From Tianweitania sediminis (lineage in GTDB: Bacteria; Pseudomonadota; Alphaproteobacteria; Rhizobiales; Rhizobiaceae): a stretch of DNA of 64,000 nucleotides. A program made the translations under genes and the position numbers. Where the stretch lies: the NCBI RefSeq assembly GCF_017813335.1, contig NZ_JAGIYY010000011.1:62001-126000 (forward strand), in the 5' to 3' direction. This document shows positions 53,436 through 62,563 of this stretch, one piece after another. How positions within the stretch are numbered: the first letter of the stretch is position 1; each line of letters starts with the position of its first letter. Below the pieces are notes generated by a model. The model did not search any database. It was not told the origin of the DNA and saw only the letters and a list, made by a program, of their open reading frames with translations.

Positions 53436-55201
53436 TGGATCCGGTAACCCTAGCGGTCGTTCGAGGCGCTCTTGAGCAGATTGCGGACGAGATGGACCTT
53501 CATCTTATCCATGCGGCAATTTCCCCGATCATTTCTGAAACCAATGACTGCGCCCATGGCATTTTCGATGCCGAAACGGGTGAAACCATCGCGCAGGGAC
53601 GGTTCGGCCTGCCGGTCTTTCTCGCAAACATGCAGTTCACCGTGCAGAACCTGATCGAGCATGTGCGCGGGCATGGCGGCTTCCAGCCGGGTGACACCTG
53701 GATCCTCAACGATCCCTACCGCTGCGGGACGCATCTCCAGGACGTCGTGCTGATCGCCCCGCACTTCGTAGATGGCGAGCTTTTTGCGCTGCTTGCCTCC
53801 ACCGGCCACTGGATGGATATCGGCGGCAGCGTACCGGGCGGCTGGGCGCCGCAGGCACAGGACATCCACACGGAGGGCATGCTGATCCCGCCGGTCAAGC
53901 TCTACGACGGAGGCAAGCTGAACGAGGGGCTGGTCGCGATGTTCACGACCAATGTCCGCTTGCCGAGCCAGATCGAGGGCGACCTCTTCGCCATGGCCAA
54001 CGTCTTCACCGTTGGCCGTCGCGGCCTCGACGCCCTGATCAACCGCTATGGCCGCGAAACGCTGTCAGCTTGCGTGCGCGAGATGATCGATCGTTCCGAA
54101 ACGCAGATGCGCTCTTATATCGAGGAGATCCCGGACGGCACGTATCACTACGAAGATTTTCTCGACAATGACGGCATCGAAGACAAACCGATCAAGGTCA
54201 AGCTTGCGCTCACCGTGGACGGCTCGTCCATGCATTTCGACTTCACCGGATCGGATCCGGCTGCGAAAGGGCCGTTGAATCTCGCGCGCTCTACCACCCA
54301 GTCGACCTGCTTCATCGCCCTCAAGCACATTTTTGCCGACGTGCCGGTGAATGGCGGCGCCTTCCGGCCGACCACCTTCACCATCCCGGACGGATCCATC
54401 ATTTCTGCTGCCTACCCTTCCCCTGTGTCCGGCTATCTTGAACCGATCGGACGCGTGTTCGACGTGGTGATCGGCGCCTTGGCGCAGGCCATACCTGAGC
54501 GCACGCCAGCCCCTGCCTTCGGCACGGTCGGCGTTGTCACGGTAGGCGGACGCCAACCCGAGACCGGCAGCTACTTCGTGGCTGTGTTTCCCTATCCGGG
54601 CGGCTATGGCGGCCATTTCCGCGGCGACGGCCTCGTGAACGGCACGCCACCGGTTTCCATGGCCAACTTCATGTCGATCGAAATGTCGGAGCATCGCTAC
54701 CCCCTTCAATTCGACGAGTTCGCTATCCGAGAGGATTCTGGCGGCGCCGGCAAATATCGCGGCGGCTGCGGCACGCAATACAGGTTCAGAGCGCGATCAG
54801 AATGCGTGGTGTCCGCCCTCGGCGACCGCATGGACCACGTGCCATTCGGAATCGCCGGAGGCAAGGGCGCGGCGCCGAGCCGCGTCAGGCTAGAGTTGGG
54901 CGGCAAGGATGTCGCGTTGCCGATGCGCTCCAAGTTCGAAAAGCAGAAGCTCCTGAAGGAAGACACACTCTCGGCGGCGTCGCCCGGCGGAGGCGGCTTC
55001 GGCAATCCGCTGGAGCGGGACACGGACGCGATCGAGCGTGACCTCAACCTCGGCTACATCTCGCCCAAATCGGCGCGTGAGACCTACGGCGCGGTGGTCA
55101 CCGAAACCGCGCTGAAGTCAGGACGCAAGCGCTACAAGGTCGACAGGGCCGCGACCGACGCGCTTCGCGCCCGCAGCGAGCAGCTTGCCCGCGCAAGCTG
55201 A
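53435..55201 (+). CDS. hyuB: Hydantoinase/oxoprolinase family protein, B subunit
   Basis: A 588-residue partner of HyuA. Characteristic segments are ISETNDCAHGIFDAETGETIAQ, WILNDPYRCGTHLQDVVLIAP and SPGGGGFGNPLERD near the C-terminus. Its ATG shares a base with the hyuA TGA. A terminator hairpin follows. HyuA and HyuB form a complex in characterised relatives. Confidence 0.92.
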   Translation: MDPVTLAVVRGALEQIADEMDLHLIHAAISPIISETNDCAHGIFDAETGETIAQGRFGLPVFLANMQFTVQNLIEHVRGHGGFQPGDTWILNDPYRCGTHLQDVVLIAPHFVDGELFALLASTGHWMDIGGSVPGGWAPQAQDIHTEGMLIPPVKLYDGGKLNEGLVAMFTTNVRLPSQIEGDLFAMANVFTVGRRGLDALINRYGRETLSACVREMIDRSETQMRSYIEEIPDGTYHYEDFLDNDGIEDKPIKVKLALTVDGSSMHFDFTGSDPAAKGPLNLARSTTQSTCFIALKHIFADVPVNGGAFRPTTFTIPDGSIISAAYPSPVSGYLEPIGRVFDVVIGALAQAIPERTPAPAFGTVGVVTVGGRQPETGSYFVAVFPYPGGYGGHFRGDGLVNGTPPVSMANFMSIEMSEHRYPLQFDEFAIREDSGGAGKYRGGCGTQYRFRARSECVVSALGDRMDHVPFGIAGGKGAAPSRVRLELGGKDVALPMRSKFEKQKLLKEDTLSAASPGGGGFGNPLERDTDAIERDLNLGYISPKSARETYGAVVTETALKSGRKRYKVDRAATDALRARSEQLARAS

Positions 55202-55229
55202 TCGAACGTCGATCCTCGCTGAACATGAA

Positions 55230-55251
55230 GCCTCCCGCTAGGCCGGGAGGC
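55230..55251. terminator. Hairpin between converging hyuB and thioesterase genes
   Basis: Eight-base perfect arms GCCTCCCG and CGGGAGGC with a six-base loop lie between the two stop codons. There is no clear T-run on either side, so termination strength is uncertain, though the position suits a bidirectional terminator. Confidence 0.5.
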
Positions 55252-55256
55252 GGGTG

Positions 55257-55682
55257 TCAGCGCTCGAACTTGTCCAGGATAATCTGAGTTTGCGTTCCTA
55301 TGGCGGCAAGCTTGCCGTCTCCCCGCAAAACCTTGATCTGCCAGACATGGGTTTTGCGGCCCTTGTGCAGTGGCTCGGCGATCACGCGGATCGTATCGCC
55401 GATGCTGATTGGTCGAAAGAAGTTCGTCTTGCTTTCCACCGTGGACGTCCCCTCGCCTTCTCCAAGGTTGATGAAGCTGGCAGTCCCGCCGACATTGTCG
55501 ATCAACCCGCTGACCGCCCCGCCATGCATAACGCCGTTGCGGTTAGCCATCTCCGGCGTCACGGTTGTTTGCGCCTCGATTCGATCTGCCTCGACATGCG
55601 TCACCTTCAGTCCCAGCCACTGCGCAAACGGCGGCTGGTTGTGGGCAATGGCTGTGACACGATCTTGAGCTTCCGTGGTCAT
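55257..55682 (-). CDS. PaaI-type hotdog thioesterase
   Basis: A 141-residue hotdog-fold protein. The block NRNGVMHGGAVSGLIDNVGG includes the conserved HGG and an acidic residue used in PaaI-type acyl-CoA hydrolysis. It is coupled to the upstream CoA transferase gene by an ATGA overlap, so it may recycle CoA from dead-end thioesters of the local pathway. Confidence 0.88.
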   Translation of the reverse strand: MTTEAQDRVTAIAHNQPPFAQWLGLKVTHVEADRIEAQTTVTPEMANRNGVMHGGAVSGLIDNVGGTASFINLGEGEGTSTVESKTNFFRPISIGDTIRVIAEPLHKGRKTHVWQIKVLRGDGKLAAIGTQTQIILDKFER

Positions 55683-56953
55683 GATTTGGCCTGTTGTTGA
55701 GACGACGCGCCGAATGCGCCCTGCTGTTCCATGTCCTTTATACGGCTGTCGGCGTAGCCAAGCACATCGCGAAGAACGGCGGGGCGGTCCGCATCGAGCC
55801 TCGGGGCCGCGATCGGATCCACCACCGGCGTTTCGCTGAAGAAGAACGGTGCGCTGACATTCGGTACGACATCGCCGTCGGGGTGGTGCAGCTTGGTCGC
55901 GATGCCGCGCTCGGCGGCAAAGGGCGAAAAAAACGCTTCCCCGACACTGCGCACTGCGCCCAGCGGCACGCCAGCCGCCCGGGCGCGCTCCACCCAGTGG
56001 TCGCGTTCCCTTTCCTTGAAGATCTGCTCGAGAAGGGCCATGAGCTCGGCCTGATTGGCGTTGCGGTCGCGGTGGTGCGCAAAACGCGGATGCTGTGCGA
56101 GGTCAGGCCGCTCCAGCATTCTGATCGCGAGATCTTCCCAGCTCTTTTGCGTGCCGCAACTGATGTAGACTGCGCGGTCATCCTTGGTGGCGAACATGCC
56201 AATTGGTGTTGAAACAGGCGCGGTATTGCCTTGGCGAAACGGATCCTTGCCTGACGCGAGGTAGTTCATCCCGTGGTAGGCGAGCAGACCAACGGCGGTA
56301 TCAAAAAGCGTGACCTCCGCGCGCTGACCCATCCCGTGGCGCTCGCGCGCCGCAAGCGCTGCAAGAATGGCGATGGTTGCATTCATGGACGCAGTAATGT
56401 CGATGATCGGCGTGCCCGTGCGCATCGGCATGCGATCGGGATCGCCGGTCAGGGACGCAAAACCGCTTTCGGCCTGGAATACGGAGTCGAAGCCGGGCTG
56501 ATCCGCAAGGCTCGAGCTGGCGCCATAGCCGTTCACGGCACAGTAGATCAGCCCCGGGTTCAGAATTTTTAGCTCTTCGTAGCCGAGTTCGAGACGTTCC
56601 ATTGCGCCTGGAAGGAAGTTCTCCACCACCACGTCGGAAGCTTTCACCAGGTCGCGCACGATCTCCTTTCCGGAAGCCGTGCGCATATCGATGGCGATGC
56701 TCTTCTTGTTGCGGTTGAGCCCCAAGAAATAAGGACTTTCGCCACCGATCTCGGGTGGAGTAAAGGCCCGTGTCCCGTCGCCGCCGCCGGGGCTCTCGAC
56801 CTTGATCACCTCGGCGCCCAAATCAGCTAGGGTTTGCGTGCACCATGGACCCGCTAGAAAGCGCGTGAAGTCGATGACGCGGAGCCCTTCAAGCGCGAGC
56901 GGCTTGCTTGCATCCCGACGCTTCGGCTCGGGTAACCGATCAACGGGTCTCAA
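55679..56953 (-). CDS. CaiB/BaiF family CoA transferase
   Basis: A 424-residue family III CoA transferase, second in the window. LALEGLRVIDFTRFLAGPWCTQ and LGAEVIKVESPGGGDGTR form the N-terminal fold. The probable catalytic Asp is in DQPGFDSVFQAESG. No in-frame ATG precedes the conserved part; TTG at 56953 with GAGGA upstream is used. It is divergent from the GntR regulator gene and has a regulator-like site before it. Confidence 0.92.
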   Translation of the reverse strand: MRPVDRLPEPKRRDASKPLALEGLRVIDFTRFLAGPWCTQTLADLGAEVIKVESPGGGDGTRAFTPPEIGGESPYFLGLNRNKKSIAIDMRTASGKEIVRDLVKASDVVVENFLPGAMERLELGYEELKILNPGLIYCAVNGYGASSSLADQPGFDSVFQAESGFASLTGDPDRMPMRTGTPIIDITASMNATIAILAALAARERHGMGQRAEVTLFDTAVGLLAYHGMNYLASGKDPFRQGNTAPVSTPIGMFATKDDRAVYISCGTQKSWEDLAIRMLERPDLAQHPRFAHHRDRNANQAELMALLEQIFKERERDHWVERARAAGVPLGAVRSVGEAFFSPFAAERGIATKLHHPDGDVVPNVSAPFFFSETPVVDPIAAPRLDADRPAVLRDVLGYADSRIKDMEQQGAFGASSQQQAKS

Positions 56954-56969
56954 GCCAGCTTCCTCGCGA

Positions 56970-57091
56970 TTGGTCTTATCATTCGTAATTTAGCATCGTA
57001 GCGGGAGCTGTCACGAGGAAAGTGTCGCCTGTGAGGTACGAAAACGCTTCAACTTCGACGGAGTTAGCTATAACGTACAAATATCAGACAA
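56970..57091. promoter_or_regulatory. Candidate GntR sites between CoA transferase and gntR
   Basis: TGGTCTTATCA starts at 56971, with TGGT/ATCA as near-inverted arms, close to the CoA transferase start. ATCAGACAA at 57083-57091, which is TTGTCTGAT on the other strand, lies about 60 bases before gntR. Both resemble the repeats upstream of the acyl-CoA dehydrogenase gene and fit autoregulation by the FCD-type regulator. Confidence 0.4.
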
Positions 57092-57149
57092 ATAGCCCAT
57101 AGGCTGAGCGCGAAAGCGCGACGAGTGGCCGCCACAGTGAATGTGAGAA

Positions 57150-57905
57150 ATGCCCGCAAAACAGGACCGAACGGATCGCAAGCCCGTCCTTGATCCCATA
57201 TCTGTTCCGAAAGCTTCGGACATGCTGGCAGCAAAACTGCGCGACCTAATTCTGTCGGGCGAGATTGAACCCGGCAAATCGCTTCCCACCGAGCGAGAAC
57301 TTGTCGGCGACTCCGGCCTCAGCCGCTCATCGGTGCGCGAAGCGTTGCGCGTGCTGGAAGTCGAAGGGCTTATCACGACGCGTCCTGGGCGCTCCGGCGG
57401 CTCTACCGTTCAGCTTCCGGGCCGTGGTTCGGTAGCGCGCTCCATGCAGCTTTTCGTCCGAAGCCACTCGATCCGGGTAGAAGCCCTGCTTGAAACACGG
57501 GTGGGCGTGGAGCCATTCCTGGCGAGCCTAGCGGCTCTGAACGCCACCGACCGCGAGGTCGAGGAGATGGCCGCTATTCACAAGCGCTTCGAGGAGTCGA
57601 TCGACAACGTCGTTGCTTATAAGCGCATTAATCTGGACTGGCATCTTGCGGTGGCGCGCGCCAGCCGCAACGAGGTCTTGATCGCGCTGATGGAAGCGGT
57701 CTCGCAACCGATCTTCGACGCGGCCGACTACCAGGAGGTGACGACGCCCGAGATCCGCAAAGCTGCAATCCGCGCGCATGCCGGCATTCTCAAAGCCATT
57801 GAGGCCCGCGACGCAAAAGGAGCCGCGGCGCGCATGGAAAAACACGTATCCGCCTACGCCGATGTCATGCGCAGCAAGCTGATGTTAGACACAGGCGCCT
57901 CATAG
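57150..57905 (+). CDS. GntR family regulator, FadR/FCD subfamily
   Basis: A 251-residue repressor. The winged helix is at about residues 22-90 (GKSLPTERELVGDSGLSRSS, then VREALRVLEVEGLITT). The FCD effector domain follows, with the metal-ligand Asp/His residues in NLDWHLAVARAS and in helices with HAGIL and EKHV. FCD regulators usually respond to small carboxylates. Its position between the CoA transferase and tripartite transporter genes suggests it controls them. Confidence 0.93.
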   Translation: MPAKQDRTDRKPVLDPISVPKASDMLAAKLRDLILSGEIEPGKSLPTERELVGDSGLSRSSVREALRVLEVEGLITTRPGRSGGSTVQLPGRGSVARSMQLFVRSHSIRVEALLETRVGVEPFLASLAALNATDREVEEMAAIHKRFEESIDNVVAYKRINLDWHLAVARASRNEVLIALMEAVSQPIFDAADYQEVTTPEIRKAAIRAHAGILKAIEARDAKGAAARMEKHVSAYADVMRSKLMLDTGAS

Positions 57906-58329
57906 AAGCGGTTGGGCGACCTCGATGCGACCAGCAAGTTAGCATCTCGATCAGTATCAAATCCAAGGCAATCAATGCTCCATGCGCACTCGGAGGAGCT
58001 TCGCTGGCCTACGTTTGCGATTTCCTGGCCGCCTCTCATCCCCCTTCACTTTCCGCTGCTGCCGTCGCCTGAGCGTTGTCCGCTTCCGTGTTGAACGCGA
58101 GACTGGCAATGCCGGAGCCGCTGGTTGTGGTGCACCAAAACAGCGTTCTTCAGACCCGGATGAGACGAGCTCCGAACCTTTGGAAGAGTCACTGACCAGC
58201 ATCATCACCCAAGCGGATCGAACAGCATAAGAAGGTTTCGCTGAAGGCCCGCTCTGATTTGTTAATTGTCACACCCTTGAATGGTCCGACCAAATGTAGT
58301 TTGATCTACGGAGATCAGGGAGGTCAATC
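57906..58329. other. Long upstream region of the tct-type operon
   Basis: About 420 bases without a credible gene. An 82-codon open frame at 57982-58230 lacks a ribosome binding site and has Arg-rich, non-protein-like content. The useful content is a GntR-like operator at 58282-58292 and the leader of the tctC gene. Confidence 0.45.
58282..58292. promoter_or_regulatory. GntR (FCD)-type operator upstream of tctC
   Basis: TGGTCCGACCA has perfect inverted arms TGGT/ACCA around a three-base centre. It fits the FadR-subfamily consensus TNGTNNNACNA exactly and lies 38 bases before the tctC start, where bound repressor would block transcription. Confidence 0.6.
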
Positions 58330-59313
58330 ATGCTGATGTCTAAGTTTTCCAGGAGGTTCAGGGCGGCGCTTGTTGTGTCCGTCATCGCGTTTGCGGGTCC
58401 ATCGGCAGCGGACAGCTTCCCCGATCGCGCCGTAACCATTGTTGTGCCTTTCTCAGCAGGAAGCGGGACAGATACTGGGACGCGCGTCTTAGCCGAGGCG
58501 CTAGAGCCTTTACTCGGGCAGGGCGTGATCGTCGACAATCGCCCCGGCGGCAACGGGGCAATCGCGGCTGGTCTTGTTGCGGACGCAGACCCAGACGGCT
58601 ACACGCTCTTGATGGGAACGAACTCCACACAGAGTGCGAACCCCCTTTTGATAAAGTCGCTGAGCTACGATCCGGCGAAGGACTTTGTGCCAATTGGCAT
58701 GCTGGCGACGTTCGAGGGCATACTTGCCGTCAATCCGGAGCAGCTTCCGTTCTCGACGGTTGACGAACTCGTGACGCACATCAGGGCCCACCCAGGCGAG
58801 GTCAGCTTCGCCACGGGCAACGTCACCAGCCTGGTTATGGCTTCGATCTTCGCACGCGATCTCGGGCTCGACATCCTGCGCGTGCCCTATAAGAGCAACC
58901 CGGAAGCGCTTACTGACGTAGTCAGCGGTCAAGTCGACATGATGTTTCCCGATATCGCCTCATCCATGTCGCAGATCAAAGCCGGCCGGCTGAAGGCGCT
59001 TGGCAGCGTCACCTTAGGCGAAGCCACACCGCTCGCCCCCGATCTCAAGCCTCTTTCCCAGACGGTTTCACCGAACCTCAAGCTCGTTGGCTGGATCGGT
59101 CTTTTCGCACCGGCCGGAACGCCACAGGAGGTGGTCGAGAAATTATCGGCAGCGGTTAAGGAAGTCGCCGAGTCCCAGCAGTTCGTCGAGAAGCTCGGCA
59201 CGATGGGTGCAAACGCTAACTTCCTACCATCCGCCGAATTGAAGGCCTACATCGACACCGAGCGCGCCAGCTTCGCCCAGATCTTCGATGAGATGGGAAT
59301 GGAGCCGCAGTAG
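58330..59313 (+). CDS. Tripartite tricarboxylate transporter substrate-binding protein (TctC/Bug)
   Basis: A 327-residue periplasmic receptor of the Bug family, mostly binding carboxylates. The signal peptide runs to PSAAD; the mature start FPDRAVTIVVPFSAGSGTDTG and VDNRPGGNGAIAAGLVADADPDGYTLLMG are signature blocks. GGGAGG lies six bases before the ATG. It is the first gene of an operon that inserts an esterase gene between tctC and tctB. Confidence 0.93.
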   Translation: MLMSKFSRRFRAALVVSVIAFAGPSAADSFPDRAVTIVVPFSAGSGTDTGTRVLAEALEPLLGQGVIVDNRPGGNGAIAAGLVADADPDGYTLLMGTNSTQSANPLLIKSLSYDPAKDFVPIGMLATFEGILAVNPEQLPFSTVDELVTHIRAHPGEVSFATGNVTSLVMASIFARDLGLDILRVPYKSNPEALTDVVSGQVDMMFPDIASSMSQIKAGRLKALGSVTLGEATPLAPDLKPLSQTVSPNLKLVGWIGLFAPAGTPQEVVEKLSAAVKEVAESQQFVEKLGTMGANANFLPSAELKAYIDTERASFAQIFDEMGMEPQ

Positions 59314-59315
59314 AG

Positions 59316-60236
59316 ATGCTGGACGCAGAGTCATACGCGCTCCTGCACGACATCCTGCCTGCTTATGCGCCTACGCCTGAAATGGAGCCTGCGCAGGCTC
59401 GTCTCAATGCGCAGGCTCTTGGCCGCCTTCTGCAAGGCCAGCCGGTCGCGATGCCAACAAGCGAGCACAGCATCAACGCCGGCGACCATGAGATCGCCGT
59501 GCGGCTGTACCGACCGCAGGGCACGACCGGTGGCTGGCTCCTCTGGATTCACGGCGGTGGCTTCACGACCGGCGGGCTTGATACGCACGACACGCTGTGC
59601 CGGCGGCTCGCCAAGCTTTCTGGCCAGGCCGTTGTCTCGCTTGATTACCGGCTCGCGCCCGAACATCCCTATCCGGCCGCCCTCAACGATTGCGAAGCTG
59701 TTCTCTCATGGCTTTTTTTACAAGCCGACAAATTGTCCCTCGACCCGGCTCGATGCGCCATAGGCGGTAGCAGTGCAGGCGGCAATCTTGCCGCAGCGCT
59801 GACGCTGCGCAACCGAGACGGAGCACGTCTGCCGATCCGGCGACAGCTTTTGGTGTACCCTTCCGTTGACGCGACACTCTCTTCAGAGAGCGTCCGCCGT
59901 CATGCAACGGGCTACCAACTAACGGCCGCGATGATGCAGCGTTATCTCGATTATTACTGCGGCGACATCCTTGATCGACGGGAACCGCACCTGTCCCCCT
60001 TGTTCGCTCCCGATTTCAGCGGGCTGCCGACAGCCAATTTGATCATAGCCGATCTCGACCCGCTCGCTGACGAGGGCATCGCCTATGCTCGGTCACTGGA
60101 GAATGCTGACGTTGTGGTAGGCCTTCGGATCTATGACGGCGTCATGCACGGCTTTTTTGCGCAAGCCGGTGTCCTGTCGAAGGCGCGAGACGCACAGGCA
60201 AAGCTTTGCGACGCCCTCCGGGCCGACTTCGGCTGA
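59316..60236 (+). CDS. Alpha/beta hydrolase (HSL/GDXG-type esterase)
   Basis: A 306-residue esterase or lipase-like hydrolase. The oxyanion motif HGGGF is at residues 79-83 and the nucleophile Ser153 sits in GSSAG. The acid and His are likely in DLDPLADEG and MHGF. No signal peptide is visible, so it should act in the cytoplasm. It lies two bases after tctC and 34 bases before tctB, implying that the transported carboxylate or an ester of it is its substrate. Confidence 0.92.
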   Translation: MLDAESYALLHDILPAYAPTPEMEPAQARLNAQALGRLLQGQPVAMPTSEHSINAGDHEIAVRLYRPQGTTGGWLLWIHGGGFTTGGLDTHDTLCRRLAKLSGQAVVSLDYRLAPEHPYPAALNDCEAVLSWLFLQADKLSLDPARCAIGGSSAGGNLAAALTLRNRDGARLPIRRQLLVYPSVDATLSSESVRRHATGYQLTAAMMQRYLDYYCGDILDRREPHLSPLFAPDFSGLPTANLIIADLDPLADEGIAYARSLENADVVVGLRIYDGVMHGFFAQAGVLSKARDAQAKLCDALRADFG

Positions 60237-60270
60237 CGGGGCATACTTTCTGAAATGCCAGGAGAAAATC

Positions 60271-60741
60271 ATGGTCCTGCGCCGGCCCAAAGATCTCTAT
60301 TCCGGAGTTCTGTTTCTGATCATCGGCGCCGGTACACTAGCGTTGTCTGGCGGGCTTCCCTTTGGCACGGCCCGTAGCATGGGGCCGGGGTACTTTCCGA
60401 CCGTTCTCGGCTGTCTTCTCTGTGTCTTGGCGCTTCTGCAGGTCGTGAAAAGCTTTTTTGGAGCGCCCGATCCAATTGATCCATTCAACGTTGCCACCGC
60501 ACGCGCTGCAATCGGGGTGCTCGGTGGAACAGTTCTTTTCGGTCTTCTCGTGCGACAAGCCGGCCTTGCGCCGACGCTGCTGATCACCACGCTTATCTCA
60601 GCGCTTGGATTGCGCGGCTTCGGGGTTAAACCTGCCGTTGTCCTCGCACTCGTCCTTTCAGTCGGCTGCAGCATTATCTTCGTGCAGCTTCTCGGTCTTC
60701 CAGTTCCGATCCTGGGTTCCCTGTTTGACGGCCAAGACTGA
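60271..60741 (+). CDS. Tripartite tricarboxylate transporter small membrane protein TctB
   Basis: A 156-residue protein with four hydrophobic segments typical of TctB (LYSGVLFLIIGAGTLALSGG, FPTVLGCLLCVLALLQVV and two C-terminal helices). MGPGYFPTVLG is the family signature. ATG at 60271 has AGGAG seven bases upstream; the longer frame overlapping the esterase is not used. It is two bases from tctA. Confidence 0.9.
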   Translation: MVLRRPKDLYSGVLFLIIGAGTLALSGGLPFGTARSMGPGYFPTVLGCLLCVLALLQVVKSFFGAPDPIDPFNVATARAAIGVLGGTVLFGLLVRQAGLAPTLLITTLISALGLRGFGVKPAVVLALVLSVGCSIIFVQLLGLPVPILGSLFDGQD

Positions 60742-60743
60742 AG

Positions 60744-62246
60744 ATGGATCTTTTAGCTAATCTCGCGCTTGGTTTCTCAGAGGCGCTCACCTCTACCAAT
60801 CTTTTCTACTGCTTCATCGGCTGCCTCCTTGGAACGCTGATTGGTGTCCTGCCAGGCCTTGGGCCGCCGGCCACCATCGCCATGCTCCTGCCGATGACTT
60901 TCACGCTAGAGCCCTCGTCCTCGCTGATAATGCTGGCCGGCATTTACTATGGTGCGCAGTACGGCGGCTCGACGACAGCGATCCTCGTCAACCTTCCAGG
61001 TGAGTCCTCCTCGGTTGTCACAGCCCTCGACGGCTATCAAATGGCTCGTAACGGCAAGGCTGGGCTGGCACTGTCGACTGCCGCGCTCGCCTCCTTCGCC
61101 GCAGGTTCGATCGCGACTCTTGTTATTGCCGCCGCAGCGCCGCTGCTCGCCGCTTTCGCTCTGGAGTTTCACGCGCCAGACTATTTTGCTCTGATGGTGC
61201 TCGGCCTCATCGCATCCGTTGTTTTGGCACAAGGATCAGTTCTGAAGGCGCTGTCGATGATCATCTTCGGCTTGATAGTCGGGATCGTCGGGACGGATGT
61301 AACAACAGGCGTTTCCCGGATGACGCTCGGCCGGGCAGAGCTTATCGACGGTGTCTCTATCGTAGCGGTCGCGATGGGCATTTTCGGTCTCGGCGAGATC
61401 ATGCAAAACCTGACGCATGGTGATGAGGGGCGGTCAAGCTATCGAGCGCAGCTGAACAGTCTTTTACCTTCGTGGCAGGACCTCAGGCAGATGGCAGCGC
61501 CCATTGCTCGCGGAACTGGTCTCGGCACAATCCTCGGGATTCTTCCCGGTGGCGGCGCACTCCTCTCCTCGTTCACCGCCTACGCGATGGAAAAAAAGCT
61601 CGCCAGCGACCCAACCCGGTTCGGGCGCGGTGCTATTGAAGGCGTTGCGGCACCGGAGGCGGCCAATAATGCTGGTGCGCAGACATCGCTAATCCCGCTC
61701 CTGACGCTGGGCTTGCCTTCCAATGTTATCGCCGCATTGATGGCCGGAGCGATGATCATTCAGGGAATCCAACCCGGGCCGAATGTCATCATCGAGCAAC
61801 CAACCCTCTTCTGGGGTCTCATTGCGTCGATGTGGATCGGCAATGTCATGCTTGTAATCTTGAACCTGCCGCTGATTGGGCTGTGGGTGAGGCTACTTAC
61901 CATTCCCTACAAACTGCTCTTTCCGGCGATCCTTGCATTTTGCGCCATTGGAGTTTTTTCGCTGAGCTTCTCGACCTTCGACATCTGGGTCATGGTCGTT
62001 TTCGGCGCGTTCGGTTATCTCTTCCGGCGGCTCGACTGCGAGCCCGCGCCCTTCCTGCTTGGGATGGTGCTCGGGCCCATGATGGAAGAGAACCTGCGAC
62101 GGGCCATGCTTCTGTCGCGGGGGGATCCGCTTGTGTTTTTGCAACGTCCGATTAGCGCCACCCTTTTGCTCCTGGCGCTGGTCGCCGTCGTCATGGTTTC
62201 TCTGCCGGCGATACGCAAACAGCGCGATCAGGCGCTTGAGGAATGA
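60744..62246 (+). CDS. Tripartite tricarboxylate transporter large permease TctA
   Basis: A 500-residue permease with about a dozen helices. The repeated TctA motif GTLIGVLPGLGPPATIAMLLP near the N-terminus and GTILGILPGGGALLSSFTAY in the second half, together with YYGAQYGGSTTAILVNLPGE, identify the family. It closes the tctC-esterase-tctB-tctA operon. Confidence 0.94.
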   Translation: MDLLANLALGFSEALTSTNLFYCFIGCLLGTLIGVLPGLGPPATIAMLLPMTFTLEPSSSLIMLAGIYYGAQYGGSTTAILVNLPGESSSVVTALDGYQMARNGKAGLALSTAALASFAAGSIATLVIAAAAPLLAAFALEFHAPDYFALMVLGLIASVVLAQGSVLKALSMIIFGLIVGIVGTDVTTGVSRMTLGRAELIDGVSIVAVAMGIFGLGEIMQNLTHGDEGRSSYRAQLNSLLPSWQDLRQMAAPIARGTGLGTILGILPGGGALLSSFTAYAMEKKLASDPTRFGRGAIEGVAAPEAANNAGAQTSLIPLLTLGLPSNVIAALMAGAMIIQGIQPGPNVIIEQPTLFWGLIASMWIGNVMLVILNLPLIGLWVRLLTIPYKLLFPAILAFCAIGVFSLSFSTFDIWVMVVFGAFGYLFRRLDCEPAPFLLGMVLGPMMEENLRRAMLLSRGDPLVFLQRPISATLLLLALVAVVMVSLPAIRKQRDQALEE

Positions 62247-62563
62247 AGTTCCGGTGCAGACAGTGGCGGCTGTTGCATTAGCCGGCAGGCGATCATCAAG
62301 CGTCCGGTAAAATGACGCCTGATTGAGTCTTTCGAACCTCAGGGCATACCCGCGCGTGACTGCTTCATGTGACTTGGGCAAGCGGTAACGTCAGGCTGAA
62401 GATGCATCGGATGTGACAGCTTTGCGCTAAGCTAAAACCCTGGTGTGACAATGGCTGCGATGGGGCCGTACGGAGACAGTCAGCTTACGGCGGCGAAAAC
62501 GAGGGAAGCTGCCGATGATTTGGCTCGGCCGAGTCCCCTCGCGCGCTAGCGGTGATCAAGCCC
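62247..62563. other. Intergenic region between tctA and LysR-type gene
   Basis: About 320 bases between converging genes. No open frame with a ribosome binding site or known product is seen. TGTGACA occurs twice, near 62413 and 62443, of unknown meaning. There is no clear terminator. Confidence 0.4.

Noticed and set aside
57982-58230. 82-codon open frame upstream of tctC
   Set aside because: Arg-rich, without a ribosome binding site or family resemblance; the region looks regulatory.
40181-62563. Attachment-site duplication of the tRNA-Ser 3' end marking an island
   Set aside because: No second copy of the T-arm/acceptor sequence was found by eye within the window.
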